This document shows positions 18,042 through 26,788 of a DNA stretch of 64,000 bases, piece after piece (positions within the stretch are counted from its first letter, which is position 1; every line of letters starts with the position of its first letter). Below the pieces are notes generated by a model, which did not search any database, was not told the DNA's origin, and saw only the letters and a program-made list of their open reading frames with translations. The position numbers were made by a program, and so were the translations under genes. The stretch lies in the NCBI RefSeq assembly GCF_007002745.1, contig NZ_SGNY01000006.1, forward strand, positions 62,001-126,000, in the 5' to 3' direction. The DNA comes from Martinezella rhizogenes. Lineage in GTDB: Bacteria; Pseudomonadota; Alphaproteobacteria; Rhizobiales; Rhizobiaceae.

Positions 18042-19052
18042 ATGCTGGCGATTTTCTGTGACACTCCCGGTCAACTTACCGCCAAGGATCTGCCGAAGCC
18101 TCGTCGTGGTGAAGGTGAAGTGCTGGTGCGCATTCGCCGCATCGGTGTCTGCGGGACTGATCTGCATATCTTCACCGGCAACCAGCCTTATCTTTCCTAC
18201 CCGCGCATCATGGGCCACGAGCTTTCTGGCACGGTGGAAGAAGCGCCTGATGGCAGTCCTCTTTCGGTTGGCGACGTCGTCACCGTCATTCCCTATATCT
18301 CCTGCGGAAAATGCAGTGCCTGCCTGAAAGGCAAGAGCAATTGCTGCAGGAACATTGGCGTGCTCGGCGTTCATCGCGATGGCGGCATGGTCGAATATCT
18401 GAGTGTGCCGCAGCAATTCGTGCTGAAGGCGGAGGGGCTGAGCCTCGATCAGGCAGCTATGACCGAATTTCTGGCGATCGGCGCGCATGCCGTGCACCGT
18501 GGCGCGGTCGAGAAAGGGCAGAAGGTCCTGATCGTCGGCGCCGGCCCGATCGGCATGGCGGTTGCGGTTTTTGCGGTTCTCGATGGTGGCGAGGTGACCA
18601 TGATCGACGGGCGCACCGACCGGCTGGATTTCTGCAAGCAGCATCTCGGCGTCGCCCATACGGTAACGCTCGGTGAGGGTGATAAGGACCGCCTTTCCGA
18701 TATTACCAGCGGTGATTTCTTCGATGCGGTTTTTGATGCGACGGGCAATCCGAAAGCCATGGAGCGCGGGTTTTCCTTCGTCGGGCATGGCGGCTCCTAT
18801 GTGCTGGTATCCATCGTCGCCAGCGATATCAGCTTCAATGATCCGGAGTTTCACAAACGCGAGACGACGCTGCTCGGCAGCCGCAATGCGACGCCTGAGG
18901 ATTTCGAGCGGGTGTTGCAGGCGCTGCGGGAAGGCAAGGTGCCGGAAGCACTGATTACCCACCGTATGACGCTTGCCGACGTGCCTTCCAAATTCGCCGG
19001 TCTGACCGATCCGAAAGCCGGAGTCATCAAGGGCATGGTGGAGGTCGCATGA
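18042..19052 (+). CDS. Zinc alcohol dehydrogenase, L-galactonate-5-dehydrogenase (LgoD/YjjN) type
   Basis: A 336-residue medium-chain dehydrogenase. The catalytic zinc region is GVCGTDLHIFTGNQPYLSYP with GHE following, and the structural zinc cysteines lie in CGKCSACLKGKSNCC near residues 87-101. The GNQPYxSYPR and IGVLGVHRDGG stretches closely resemble what I recall of E. coli LgoD (YjjN), which oxidises L-galactonate to D-tagaturonate. The Rossmann loop is GAGPIGMAVA near residue 167. Its stop overlaps the start of the tagaturonate reductase-like gene, which would use its product. L-threonine or sorbitol dehydrogenase activity is less likely. Confidence 0.82.
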   Translation: MLAIFCDTPGQLTAKDLPKPRRGEGEVLVRIRRIGVCGTDLHIFTGNQPYLSYPRIMGHELSGTVEEAPDGSPLSVGDVVTVIPYISCGKCSACLKGKSNCCRNIGVLGVHRDGGMVEYLSVPQQFVLKAEGLSLDQAAMTEFLAIGAHAVHRGAVEKGQKVLIVGAGPIGMAVAVFAVLDGGEVTMIDGRTDRLDFCKQHLGVAHTVTLGEGDKDRLSDITSGDFFDAVFDATGNPKAMERGFSFVGHGGSYVLVSIVASDISFNDPEFHKRETTLLGSRNATPEDFERVLQALREGKVPEALITHRMTLADVPSKFAGLTDPKAGVIKGMVEVA

Positions 19053-20182
19053 CAGCTGACACCCCCATTCTGCAATTTGGCACAAGCCGCTTTCTTCTGG
19101 CGCATGCGGATCTGTTCGTTTCACAGGCGCTGGATAAAGGCGAGGCTCTTGGACATATCGCTATTGTCCAGACGACCGGCAATGCGGAAAGCCTGAAGCG
19201 TGTTGCCGCACTGAATAGCAACGCCCCCTACCCTGTGCGCATTCGTGGTATCCGCGATGGGCAGGAAGTGGACGAGGAAATTCCGGGCAAGGCTGTCGTA
19301 CGTGCGCTGACCGCCGCAACCGACTGGGCCGAAGTGCGGCGTCTCGCCTGCGTGGCCGAGGTCATTTTGTCCAATACGGGTGATCGCGGTTATGAGCTGG
19401 ATTCCGCTGACGGGCCTGGCCTTGCGGCCGATTTCACGGTGGTGCCGAAAAGCTTTCCTGCCAAGCTCTGCATGTTGCTGCTGGAGCGTTTTCAGCGCAA
19501 TCCGGAAGCGCCTTTGTCGATCTTCCCCTGCGAGCTTGTGCCGCGCAATGGCGAAAGGCTGCAGCAAGTCATTCGCCAGCTTGCAGACGAGTGGCAGCTG
19601 CCGGCGGGTTTTGCCTTTTATCTCAACGAGAAATGCCGTTTCGCCAATAGTCTGGTCGATCGCATCGTCTCCGAGCCGATCGATCCTGTTGGTGCGGTGG
19701 CGGAACCCTATGCGCTTTGGGCAATCGAGAGGCAGGAAGGGCTCGTTCTGCCATGCACGCACCCTGCGATCGTGCTGACGGATAATCTCGACCATTACGA
19801 AAAGCTGAAGCTTTTTCTGCTCAATCTCGGTCACTCCTATCTGGCCGAGCGCTGGATGCAGGATGCCCGCGCGAAGGATGAGACCGTTCGTCAGGCGATG
19901 GGCGACGACGCTCTCGTTACGGATCTGGAAACGCTGTGGCGGGATGAGGTTCTGCCGGTCTTTGCTGCCGAAGGCATGGGAGATGAGGCTGCGGTTTATA
20001 TCGGCGTGCTGCGCGAACGTTTGCGCAATCCTTTTCTCGCGCATCGGCTGGCAGATATCGCCGGTAATCACGATGAAAAGAAGCGCCGCCGATTCATCCC
20101 GATCATCGCTGCTGCAGAACGGCTGGGATTGAACCTGCCGCAACGCGGGCTGCGTGCGGCACTCGCCACCATAAAGCAATAA
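19049..20182 (+). CDS. Mannitol dehydrogenase-family protein, tagaturonate/fructuronate reductase type
   Basis: A 377-residue polyol-specific long-chain dehydrogenase. It opens with LQFGTSRFLLAHADLF, the UxaB-like N-terminus, has VILSNTGDRGY in place of the nucleotide-site segment, and carries the LFLLNLGHSYLAERWM helix (near residue 260) with the conserved asparagine/histidine pair of the family. It is about 100 residues shorter than E. coli UxaB, matching a compact subgroup. It would reduce D-tagaturonate to D-altronate, the substrate of the UxaA encoded across the divergent promoter. It overlaps the previous gene by four bases. Confidence 0.82.
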   Translation: MTADTPILQFGTSRFLLAHADLFVSQALDKGEALGHIAIVQTTGNAESLKRVAALNSNAPYPVRIRGIRDGQEVDEEIPGKAVVRALTAATDWAEVRRLACVAEVILSNTGDRGYELDSADGPGLAADFTVVPKSFPAKLCMLLLERFQRNPEAPLSIFPCELVPRNGERLQQVIRQLADEWQLPAGFAFYLNEKCRFANSLVDRIVSEPIDPVGAVAEPYALWAIERQEGLVLPCTHPAIVLTDNLDHYEKLKLFLLNLGHSYLAERWMQDARAKDETVRQAMGDDALVTDLETLWRDEVLPVFAAEGMGDEAAVYIGVLRERLRNPFLAHRLADIAGNHDEKKRRRFIPIIAAAERLGLNLPQRGLRAALATIKQ

Positions 20183-20193
20183 CGGAGTTTTTC

Positions 20194-20523
20194 ATGCAGC
20201 GGATGGGCATGGTCATAGGCGTCAAACCTGAGATGATCGCGGAATATAAAAGGCTGCACGCTGCCGTCTGGCCGGAAGTTCTGGCGCTCATCAGCGACAG
20301 CAACATTCGCAACTATACGATCTTCCTGCGCGAACCGGAAAATCTGCTGTTCGGTTATTGGGAATATCACGGCACGGATTTCAGTGCCGATATGGCGAAG
20401 ATAGCCGCAAGCCCCAAGAACCAGGAATGGTGGTCTTTTACCATTCCCTGCCAGCAACCGCTCGAAAGCCGCAAGCAAGACGAGTGGTGGGCGATGATGG
20501 AAGAAACCTTTCACCACGATTGA
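20194..20523 (+). CDS. L-rhamnose mutarotase-family (RhaM) protein
   Basis: A 109-residue protein with the RhaM/DUF718 signature YKRLHAAVWPEVLALI at residues 24-39 and the WWAMMEETFHHD-type C-terminus. Family members interconvert the alpha and beta anomers of L-rhamnose. In this operon the likely substrates are L-fucose and/or L-galactose, feeding the 1-dehydrogenase with the right anomer. It lies 11 bases after the preceding gene and 36 before the next. Confidence 0.88.
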   Translation: MQRMGMVIGVKPEMIAEYKRLHAAVWPEVLALISDSNIRNYTIFLREPENLLFGYWEYHGTDFSADMAKIAASPKNQEWWSFTIPCQQPLESRKQDEWWAMMEETFHHD

Positions 20524-20559
20524 ACGATTTCCTTTGACACTGACCGCGAGTAACCGGCC

Positions 20560-21837
20560 ATGACCAAAATTACAGATCTGCGTGTTTTCGACCTGCGTTT
20601 TCCGACCTCCCAGAGCCTTGACGGTTCGGATGCGATGAACCCCGACCCGGATTATTCGGCGGCTTATGTCATTCTCGATACCGATGAGCCGGGCCTTAAG
20701 GGCCACGGGCTGACCTTCACCATCGGTCGCGGCAATGACATTTGCTGCATGGCCATCGAAGCGATGCGGCATCTGGTGGTCGGCACCGATCTCGCCACCG
20801 TCACCGAGAACCCCGGCAAATATTGGCGGCATCTGACGAGCGACAGCCAGCTGCGCTGGATCGGCCCGGACAAGGGGGCGATGCATCTCGCCACCGGTGC
20901 CGTCGTCAATGCGGTCTGGGACCTGCTGGCGAAGAAGGCGGGCAAGCCGGTGTGGCAGCTTGTTGCCGATATGAGCGCTGAAGAAATCGCCGATATCGTC
21001 GATTATCGTTATCTGACCGATGTGCTGACCCGTGACGATGCGCTTGCGATCCTCAAAAAGGCCGAAAGCGGCAAGAAGGAGCGTATTGAGACGCTGAAGA
21101 ACGAGGGTTATGCCTGCTACACGACGTCAGCCGGATGGCTCGGTTATGACGACGCCAAGCTGCGCCGTCTTTGCCAGGAAGCCATCGATGCCGGTTTCAA
21201 CCATGTGAAGATGAAGGTTGGCCGTGATCTGGAAGATGACATTCGCCGTCTCACCATTGCCCGTGAGGTGATTGGCCCCGACCGTTACCTGATGATCGAT
21301 GCCAATCAGGTGTGGGAAGTCGATCAGGCAATCGAGTGGGTGAATAAGCTCGCCTTTTCCAAGCCCTTCTTCATCGAAGAACCGACCAGCCCGGATGATG
21401 TCGCCGGCCATCGCAAGATTCGCGCAGCCATCGGTTCCGTGAAGGTGGCGACGGGCGAAATGTGCCAGAACCGCATCATGTTCAAGCAGTTCATCGCCGA
21501 AGGCGCGATCGACGTGGTGCAGATCGACAGCTGCCGTATGGGTGGCCTCAACGAAGTGCTGGCGGTGCTGCTGATTGCCGCCAAATACAATCTGCCGGTC
21601 TGGCCGCATGCCGGTGGCGTCGGCCTTTGCGAATATGTGCAGCACCTGTCGATGATCGACTATCTGGTGGTTTCAGGCACCAAGGAAGGCCGCGTCATCG
21701 AGTATGTGGATCACCTGCACGAGCATTTCATCGAGCCTTGCGATATCCACAACGCCGCTTACATGCCGCCGAAACTGCCGGGCTTCTCCATCGAAATGAA
21801 GCCTGAGTCGATTGAGACCTACACTTTCGAGGCATGA
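20560..21837 (+). CDS. L-fuconate dehydratase (enolase superfamily)
   Basis: A 425-residue enolase-superfamily acid-sugar dehydratase of the mandelate racemase subgroup. The N-terminus RVFDLRFPTSQSLDGSDA, the KMKVGRDLEDD lysine strand (near residue 220), the MIDANQVWEV metal ligand, FIEEPTSPDD, and the catalytic His in WPHAGGVGLCEY near residue 350 match the fuconate dehydratase family. It converts L-fuconate to 2-keto-3-deoxy-L-fuconate; known family members also act on L-galactonate and D-arabinonate. The downstream enzymes of the L-fuconate route are not in this window. The 3' end overlaps convergent cobC by 19 bases. Confidence 0.9.
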   Translation: MTKITDLRVFDLRFPTSQSLDGSDAMNPDPDYSAAYVILDTDEPGLKGHGLTFTIGRGNDICCMAIEAMRHLVVGTDLATVTENPGKYWRHLTSDSQLRWIGPDKGAMHLATGAVVNAVWDLLAKKAGKPVWQLVADMSAEEIADIVDYRYLTDVLTRDDALAILKKAESGKKERIETLKNEGYACYTTSAGWLGYDDAKLRRLCQEAIDAGFNHVKMKVGRDLEDDIRRLTIAREVIGPDRYLMIDANQVWEVDQAIEWVNKLAFSKPFFIEEPTSPDDVAGHRKIRAAIGSVKVATGEMCQNRIMFKQFIAEGAIDVVQIDSCRMGGLNEVLAVLLIAAKYNLPVWPHAGGVGLCEYVQHLSMIDYLVVSGTKEGRVIEYVDHLHEHFIEPCDIHNAAYMPPKLPGFSIEMKPESIETYTFEA

Positions 21838-22865
21838 TTGAAAGAGAGCAGCGCTGCTTCCAGGCGCTGCCACTCCGCTTCGCTGCCGGGGAGGCCGAAA
21901 CGAATATCGCTCAGCCTTTCATCGAAGACGCGGACCAGAATGCCGCGCTGGCCAAGATGCTCGTATAGTGCTGCGGCGTGCTTGTCCCGGACCAGCGTGA
22001 AGAGGGACGTGCCGCCGGCGATTTCCAGCCCCGCTTTTTTCAGTAGGTCATTCATGCGTCGGGCTTCTTTCGCGAGCTGGAGGCGCATGAATGATTGCCA
22101 TTCCTCGTCTGCCAAAGCTTCGGTCGCAATATGCAGTGCCGGGCCGGAAACTGCCCAGGGTCCGAGCCTCGCATCCAGTGCGGCGGTGGTAGTGGGATGC
22201 GCAATCGCGAAACCGAGCCGCACGCCTGCCATGCCATAAAATTTGCCGAAGGATCGCAGCACAATCAGCGCATCGTGATCCGCAGCATTTGCGAGGCTTT
22301 CCGCCCCTGCTGCTTCGACAAAGGCTTCATCCACGACGAGCAGGCCGCCTTTACCGCGCATCGAATCGGCCAAAGACAGCAAAGCGTCTCGATCCGTGAT
22401 GCGGCCATCGGGATTGTTGGGATTGACCACCACCGCGTAATCGTGAGCCGACAGGTCACCAAGATTTTCAACTTCGGTCACAGTCAGTCCGGCCATGCGC
22501 GCGGTGCGGGCGTGTTCCGCATAAGCGGGAGAAAGCACGGCCCCGCTTTTTGCCCCACGGGAAAGCGCGATTTGAGCCAGCAACGGCATCAGCATCTGGG
22601 TGCCAGGTGAAAGCGTGATATGCGAGGCGGACGGCGCGCCAAAATGGGCTGCTGCCAGTTGCTTCAACTCTTCGGCGGCACCAGGTTCCGGCAGGCGGGC
22701 AAATGCGCTGGCGGGAACGGGCGAATGCGGATAGGAGTGCGGATTGATCCCGGTCGAAAGGTCGATCCAAGGTTCAGGCGCTTCAGGGAACATCAGCCGC
22801 GCCTTGCCGAGATTGCCGCCGTGACGGATCGCTCCTTGAGCCTTTTCTGGTACTGTTTCGCCCAT
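21819..22865 (-). CDS. cobC: Cobalamin biosynthesis aminotransferase-like protein CobC
   Basis: CobC is a PLP enzyme of the histidinol-phosphate aminotransferase fold that, with CobD, forms and attaches the aminopropanol arm of cobalamin; its Salmonella counterpart decarboxylates threonine phosphate. The 348-residue protein has IDLSTGINPHSYP near residue 35, VVNPNNPDGR near residue 150, and the PLP-lysine segment LRSFGKFYGMAGVRLGF near residues 205-221. Its start codon shares the CATG at 22863-22866 with divergent cobD. Confidence 0.94.
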   Translation of the reverse strand: MGETVPEKAQGAIRHGGNLGKARLMFPEAPEPWIDLSTGINPHSYPHSPVPASAFARLPEPGAAEELKQLAAAHFGAPSASHITLSPGTQMLMPLLAQIALSRGAKSGAVLSPAYAEHARTARMAGLTVTEVENLGDLSAHDYAVVVNPNNPDGRITDRDALLSLADSMRGKGGLLVVDEAFVEAAGAESLANAADHDALIVLRSFGKFYGMAGVRLGFAIAHPTTTAALDARLGPWAVSGPALHIATEALADEEWQSFMRLQLAKEARRMNDLLKKAGLEIAGGTSLFTLVRDKHAAALYEHLGQRGILVRVFDERLSDIRFGLPGSEAEWQRLEAALLSFNHASKV

Positions 22866-23829
22866 GTTCTTTGCTCTCGCTTTCCTGTCGCTCGTGATCG
22901 AACGCCTGACCGGTTATCCGGACTGGTTGTTCAACCGTATCGGCCACCCCGTCACCTGGATCGGTTCGCTTATCGCGCTGCTGGACAAAAAATGGAACCG
23001 GGAGAGCGCGTCATTTTCGCAGCGTAAGGCTGCAGGCGTGGCGGCACTGGCTGTTTTTGTCGGTCTCACTGTCATTCTTGCATGGTCTGTGCAATCGTTT
23101 CTGCTTCTCCTGCCTTTCGGCCTGTTGGCTGTTGCAATCCTCGGCGCTTCGCTTCCGGCTCAGAAAAGTCTGGAGCAGCATGTGGAAGCTGTCGCCACCG
23201 CTCTGGAGCGCGAAGGGGTGGAAGGTGGCCGCAAGGCGGTATCGATGATAGTCGGTCGTGATCCGCAAAAGCTGGATGAGGCGGCGATCTGCCGGGCGGC
23301 GATTGAAAGTCTGGCCGAGAATTTTTCCGATGGCATCGTCGCCCCCGCCCTGTGGCTCGGCCTGTTGGGCCTGCCGGGCGGTGCGGCTTATAAGGCGATC
23401 AATACGACTGACAGCATGATCGGCCATCGTTCGCCGCGCCATGAAGCCTTTGGTTGGGCCTCGGCCCGGCTGGACGATCTGGTCAATCTGCCCGCCTCAA
23501 GATTAAGCGGCGGTCTTTTCGTCATTGCCGCGTTTTTCGTAAAAGGCGCTTCTCCGCGAGGGGCAATCGCCGCAATCCGTCGCGATGCGCGACACCACCG
23601 TTCTCCAAATGCCGGCTGGCCGGAGGCGGCGCTGGCCGGTGCTCTTGGCTTTGCGTTGGCCGGCCCGCGCTCCTATGGCGGGCAGATGATCGAGGCGCGT
23701 TTCATGGGCGAAGGCGGAAGAGCGACGCTGGTTGCCGGCGATATTCGCACGGCGCTTCGGTTGGCGAGAATCGCCGACGGGTTGCTGATCGGCCTGTTCG
23801 CGCTTCTGGCAATTCTCATCTCGCTATAG
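22864..23829 (+). CDS. cobD: Adenosylcobinamide-phosphate synthase CobD (CbiB)
   Basis: CobD/CbiB is the integral membrane enzyme that joins the aminopropanol (phosphate) arm to adenosylcobyric acid. The 321-residue product has several hydrophobic segments and the family blocks [36 protein letters not shown] near residue 150, and [23 protein letters not shown] near residues 178-200. It starts inside the cobC start codon and its last 14 bases overlap convergent cobQ, so both of its ends are shared with opposite-strand genes. Confidence 0.95.
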   Translation: MFFALAFLSLVIERLTGYPDWLFNRIGHPVTWIGSLIALLDKKWNRESASFSQRKAAGVAALAVFVGLTVILAWSVQSFLLLLPFGLLAVAILGASLPAQKSLEQHVEAVATALEREGVEGGRKAVSMIVGRDPQKLDEAAICRAAIESLAENFSDGIVAPALWLGLLGLPGGAAYKAINTTDSMIGHRSPRHEAFGWASARLDDLVNLPASRLSGGLFVIAAFFVKGASPRGAIAAIRRDARHHRSPNAGWPEAALAGALGFALAGPRSYGGQMIEARFMGEGGRATLVAGDIRTALRLARIADGLLIGLFALLAILISL

Positions 23830-25273
23830 CAAGCAGCCTGTCGAGATCGAGATGCTGCTCCATATGCGTGGCAAGACGGTCGAGGACGGCCTCCACCTGC
23901 GCATCATAATTCAGTTCCGAACGTTGCCCGCCAAGCCGACTCAGCCAGGCGCTGCGCTGGTGATCATCCGCGAAAAGACCGTGAATATAGGTGCCGAAGA
24001 CGCGGCCGTCAGGCGAAATGGCGCCATCGGCATGTCCTTCGATCATCGAAAACGGTGGGCTATCCGTAGTACTCTTCGTTTCGCCAACATGCATTTCATA
24101 GCCGGATAAATCAATTCCGTCGAAACTCCTGCCACGCACGGAAACCAGCCGCTTGTCGCCGGTCAAAACCGTATCGACATCCAGCAGGCCAAGCCCTGAT
24201 ACCGTTGCCGGCGGCCCTTCTATGCCGTCAGGATCGGCAACGGTTCTGCCGAGCATCTGGTATCCGCCGCAGAGGCCGAGAACATAACCGCCGCGCCGGG
24301 CATGGGCCTTGATATCGATATCGAGGCCCGCGCTTTTCAGCACGGCAAGATCGGCGATGGTGGATTTCGAACCACAAAGCAGCACCAGCCGGCAATCGGG
24401 GGGAATTGTCTCGCCCGGCCGTATGCGGATCAGTTCCACATGCGGTTCCATGTCGAGGGGATCGAGATCGTCGAAATTGGAGATATGCGGCAGGATTGGC
24501 ACCGCGATGCGGATTTTTGCGCCCGGTTTCTGCTGGGCAGGGCCGGAAAGACCGAGCGCATCTTCCGCTGGTAGTTTTGTGGCATCGGAAAAATGCGGCA
24601 GGAGCCCGATGGAGGCCCAGCCGGTTTTTTCGGCAATCATCCGCATGCCGTCGGAAAACAATGTGGGATCGCCGCGAAAGCGGTTGACGATGAAGCCCGC
24701 TATCATTGCCGCGTCATCGCTTTCGAGTACGGCTTTGGTACCGACGAGGCTGGCGATGACGCCGCCACGGTCGATATCACCGATCAGGATGACGGGAGCG
24801 TCGGCTGCGCGGGCGAAACCCATATTGGCGATATCATTGGCGCGCAGGTTGATTTCAGACGCGCTGCCCGCCCCCTCCACCAGCACCAGATCGGCCTGTT
24901 GTTTCAGGTGCTCAAAGCTTTCCAGCACACGCGGCATCAGCCCGGCCTTCATGTGCTGATAATCCGCAGCTTTGGCATTGCCGAAGATCTTGCCCTGCAC
25001 CACCACCTGTGCGCCGGTCTCGCTCTGGGGTTTCAGGAGTACCGGGTTCATGTGAACGGAGAGTGGTACACCCGCCGCCCGCGCCTGCAGCGCCTGGGCA
25101 CGGCCGATCTCGCCGCCATCGGCGGTTACCGCCGCGTTGTTAGACATGTTCTGCGGTTTGAACGGCATCACCGACAGGCCGCGCCGGGTGAATGCCCGGG
25201 CAAGGCCGGCCACCATCAGCGATTTGCCGACGTCCGAGCCGGTTCCCTGAAACATCAGCACCCGTGCGGTCAT
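23816..25273 (-). CDS. cobQ: Adenosylcobyric acid synthase CobQ
   Basis: CobQ amidates four side chains (b, d, e, g) of adenosylcobyrinic acid a,c-diamide with glutamine and ATP. The 485-residue protein has the N-terminal synthetase domain with [15 protein letters not shown] near residue 10 and [12 protein letters not shown], and the C-terminal class I glutamine amidotransferase domain with the nucleophile cysteine in [11 protein letters not shown] near residue 332. It begins one base after the cobO stop on the same strand, so cobO-cobQ form an operon. Confidence 0.96.
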   Translation of the reverse strand: MTARVLMFQGTGSDVGKSLMVAGLARAFTRRGLSVMPFKPQNMSNNAAVTADGGEIGRAQALQARAAGVPLSVHMNPVLLKPQSETGAQVVVQGKIFGNAKAADYQHMKAGLMPRVLESFEHLKQQADLVLVEGAGSASEINLRANDIANMGFARAADAPVILIGDIDRGGVIASLVGTKAVLESDDAAMIAGFIVNRFRGDPTLFSDGMRMIAEKTGWASIGLLPHFSDATKLPAEDALGLSGPAQQKPGAKIRIAVPILPHISNFDDLDPLDMEPHVELIRIRPGETIPPDCRLVLLCGSKSTIADLAVLKSAGLDIDIKAHARRGGYVLGLCGGYQMLGRTVADPDGIEGPPATVSGLGLLDVDTVLTGDKRLVSVRGRSFDGIDLSGYEMHVGETKSTTDSPPFSMIEGHADGAISPDGRVFGTYIHGLFADDHQRSAWLSRLGGQRSELNYDAQVEAVLDRLATHMEQHLDLDRLLAIAR

Positions 25274-25274
25274 G

Positions 25275-25892
25275 TCAGAATTCTATCCCGGCCTGCGCCT
25301 TCACGCCCGCCTTGAAGTGGTGTTTCACCAGGGTCATATCCGTCACCATGTCGGCAGCGTCGATCAGCGGTTGCTTGGCATTGCGGCCGGTGACGATGAC
25401 ATGCAGATAGGGCCTGCGACTGGACAGGGTTTCAACGACCTCTTCCAGCGGCAGGTAGTCGTAACGTAGCGCGATGTTCAGTTCGTCGAGGATCAGGAGG
25501 CCGATGGTTTCGTCGGCCATCAGGACCTTGGCTTCTTCCCAGGCCTTTGTGGCTGCGGCAACATCGCGTTTCAGATCCTGCGTGTCCCACGTGAAACCCT
25601 CGCCCATGGTGCGCCAGACAACCTTGTCGCCGAAAAGCGTCAGAGCCTGTTGTTCGCCCGTCGACCATGCGCCCTTGATGAACTGCACGACGCCGACCCG
25701 CCGCCCGGTGCCGAGCATGCGCAAAGCAAGGCCGAAGGCCGCCGTGGACTTGCCTTTGCCCGGGCCGGTATTGATCATCAGCAGACCTTTTTCGATGGTC
25801 TTTGCCGCAACTTCGGCATCCTGAACCGTCTTGCGGTTGACCATTTTCTGCCGGTGGCGTTCGGCTTCGTTATCGCTGATGTCGCGCGTCAT
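25275..25892 (-). CDS. cobO: Cob(I)yrinic acid a,c-diamide adenosyltransferase CobO
   Basis: CobO transfers the adenosyl group of ATP to the corrin cobalt. The 205-residue product has the P-loop [18 protein letters not shown] at about residues 42-59, [27 protein letters not shown] near residue 130, and [18 protein letters not shown] at the end. The frame runs open to GTG 25997, but ATG at 25892 gives the family length. A 470-base gap with the cobalamin riboswitch separates it from the divergent cobW unit. Confidence 0.95.
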   Translation of the reverse strand: MTRDISDNEAERHRQKMVNRKTVQDAEVAAKTIEKGLLMINTGPGKGKSTAAFGLALRMLGTGRRVGVVQFIKGAWSTGEQQALTLFGDKVVWRTMGEGFTWDTQDLKRDVAAATKAWEEAKVLMADETIGLLILDELNIALRYDYLPLEEVVETLSSRRPYLHVIVTGRNAKQPLIDAADMVTDMTLVKHHFKAGVKAQAGIEF

Positions 25893-26001
25893 CGCGTTTT
25901 CCTTCTCATCCTGCGGTGCGGGACCGATGCCCCTGCCATTCGGAGCGGCGACTATACCCAATTTGCCGCACCCGGCAATGCGTGAGGGGCAGGCCACGGC
26001 A

Positions 26002-26030
26002 TTGACCCTCCCCCTCGTTCAGCCTAATGG
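26002..26030 (+). promoter_or_regulatory. Candidate promoter before the cobalamin riboswitch
   Basis: TTGACC at 26002-26007 and TAATGG at 26025-26030 are separated by 17 bases. Transcription would begin near 26037, just before the proposed P1 stem of the riboswitch. The -10 match is partial. Confidence 0.4.
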
Positions 26031-26034
26031 TAGC

Positions 26035-26232
26035 GGACTGACGGTCTTTTCCCGGCAACGGGAAAAGCTAAGAGGGAACACGGTTCCACCCGGACAATGG
26101 GTCATTCCGTGGCTGCCCCCGCAACTGTAAGCGGTAAGCCTGCACCGTAAAGCCACTGGACCCTTGAAGATGGGTTCGGGAAGGCGGTGTCCGGGTGTTT
26201 TGAAGCCGCAAGCCAGGAGACCTGCCGTTTCA
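26035..26232 (+). ncRNA. Cobalamin (adenosylcobalamin-class) riboswitch aptamer
   Basis: The leader carries the conserved cobalamin aptamer landmarks in order: AGAGGGAACACGGTTCCACC near 26071, the core GCAACTGTAAGCGG at 26121-26134, GCCACTG at 26152-26158, and the B12 box AGCCAGGAGACCTGCC at 26211-26226. P1 can form between ACGGTCT at 26041 and the AGACC of the B12 box region. It precedes the DUF1636-cobW-cobN-cobG-cobH-cobI-cobJ run and would switch it off when coenzyme B12 is plentiful. Confidence 0.95.
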
Positions 26233-26243
26233 GAAAAACGTCT

Positions 26244-26340
26244 GTCGGGCGGGGTGCTCCGGTCAGTCGGTCAGATCGAATATTGGGTTTGCGCATCTGC
26301 GCATGCCGTTTTCGATGTCAGCACCCCGACGATTTTTTTA
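26244..26340 (+). terminator. Riboswitch expression platform: long-armed terminator
   Basis: GGGGTGCT at 26251-26258 pairs with AGCACCCC at 26320-26327, and the 3' arm is followed by seven T residues (26333-26339). The long loop holds nested stems (ATCGAA/TTCGAT and TGCGCA/TGCGCA). Its place between aptamer and first gene suggests control by transcription termination. Confidence 0.7.
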
Positions 26341-26362
26341 AAGGCGCGGGAAGCGAAACGGT

Positions 26363-26788
26363 TTGGATATTTCAGCGACATCTTCATGTGCAGGCGGAAA
26401 CACGCAGGCTGACACGGCCTCCGGTGTGGTGGTCTTCGTTTGCCGAAGCTGTCGCGATGAAGCCGATCCCAATGCCGAACCACGCGCCGGTTTGCGTCTC
26501 GCCGAAGCCGTCATCGCGAAGGCGGAAGCATCCGGTGTCGTTGTTCGCTCCGTCAGTTGCCTTGCCAATTGCAAGCGCAGCCTCAGCGCCGTGCTTCGTG
26601 GCGCCGACGGCTGGTCCTATGTGTTTGGCGGGCTGACGCCCAATGACGCGGAAGACCTGCTGACAGGCGCGCATATGCTGGCCGCCTCCGCAGACGGCCT
26701 GATGCCCTGGCGCGGCCGCCCCGAACCATTGAAGCGCGGCATGGTGGCGCGCATTCCCCCATTCAATTTTACCGAGGAGAGATCATGA
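26363..26788 (+). CDS. DUF1636 cysteine-rich putative metal-binding protein
   Basis: A 141-residue DUF1636 protein, often described as a predicted metal-binding or (2Fe-2S) thioredoxin-like ferredoxin protein. It has a CRSC pair near residue 27 and a CLANC group near residue 67, the spacing expected for a small ferredoxin-like site, and the basic CKRSLSAVLRG stretch. It starts with TTG at 26363, right after the riboswitch terminator, and its stop overlaps cobW by four bases. Control by B12 and the link to cobW and cobN suggest a role in cobalt handling or corrin redox chemistry; the function is unknown. Confidence 0.8.
   Translation: MDISATSSCAGGNTQADTASGVVVFVCRSCRDEADPNAEPRAGLRLAEAVIAKAEASGVVVRSVSCLANCKRSLSAVLRGADGWSYVFGGLTPNDAEDLLTGAHMLAASADGLMPWRGRPEPLKRGMVARIPPFNFTEERS

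Noticed and set aside
17661..19124. A 487-residue open frame opposite the lactonase and alcohol dehydrogenase genes
   Set aside because: Spans two well-supported genes on the other strand and shows no family signature.
25583..25598. A parS-like TGTCCCACGTGAAACC inside cobO
   Set aside because: Three mismatches to parS, only one half intact, and within conserved coding sequence; likely chance.
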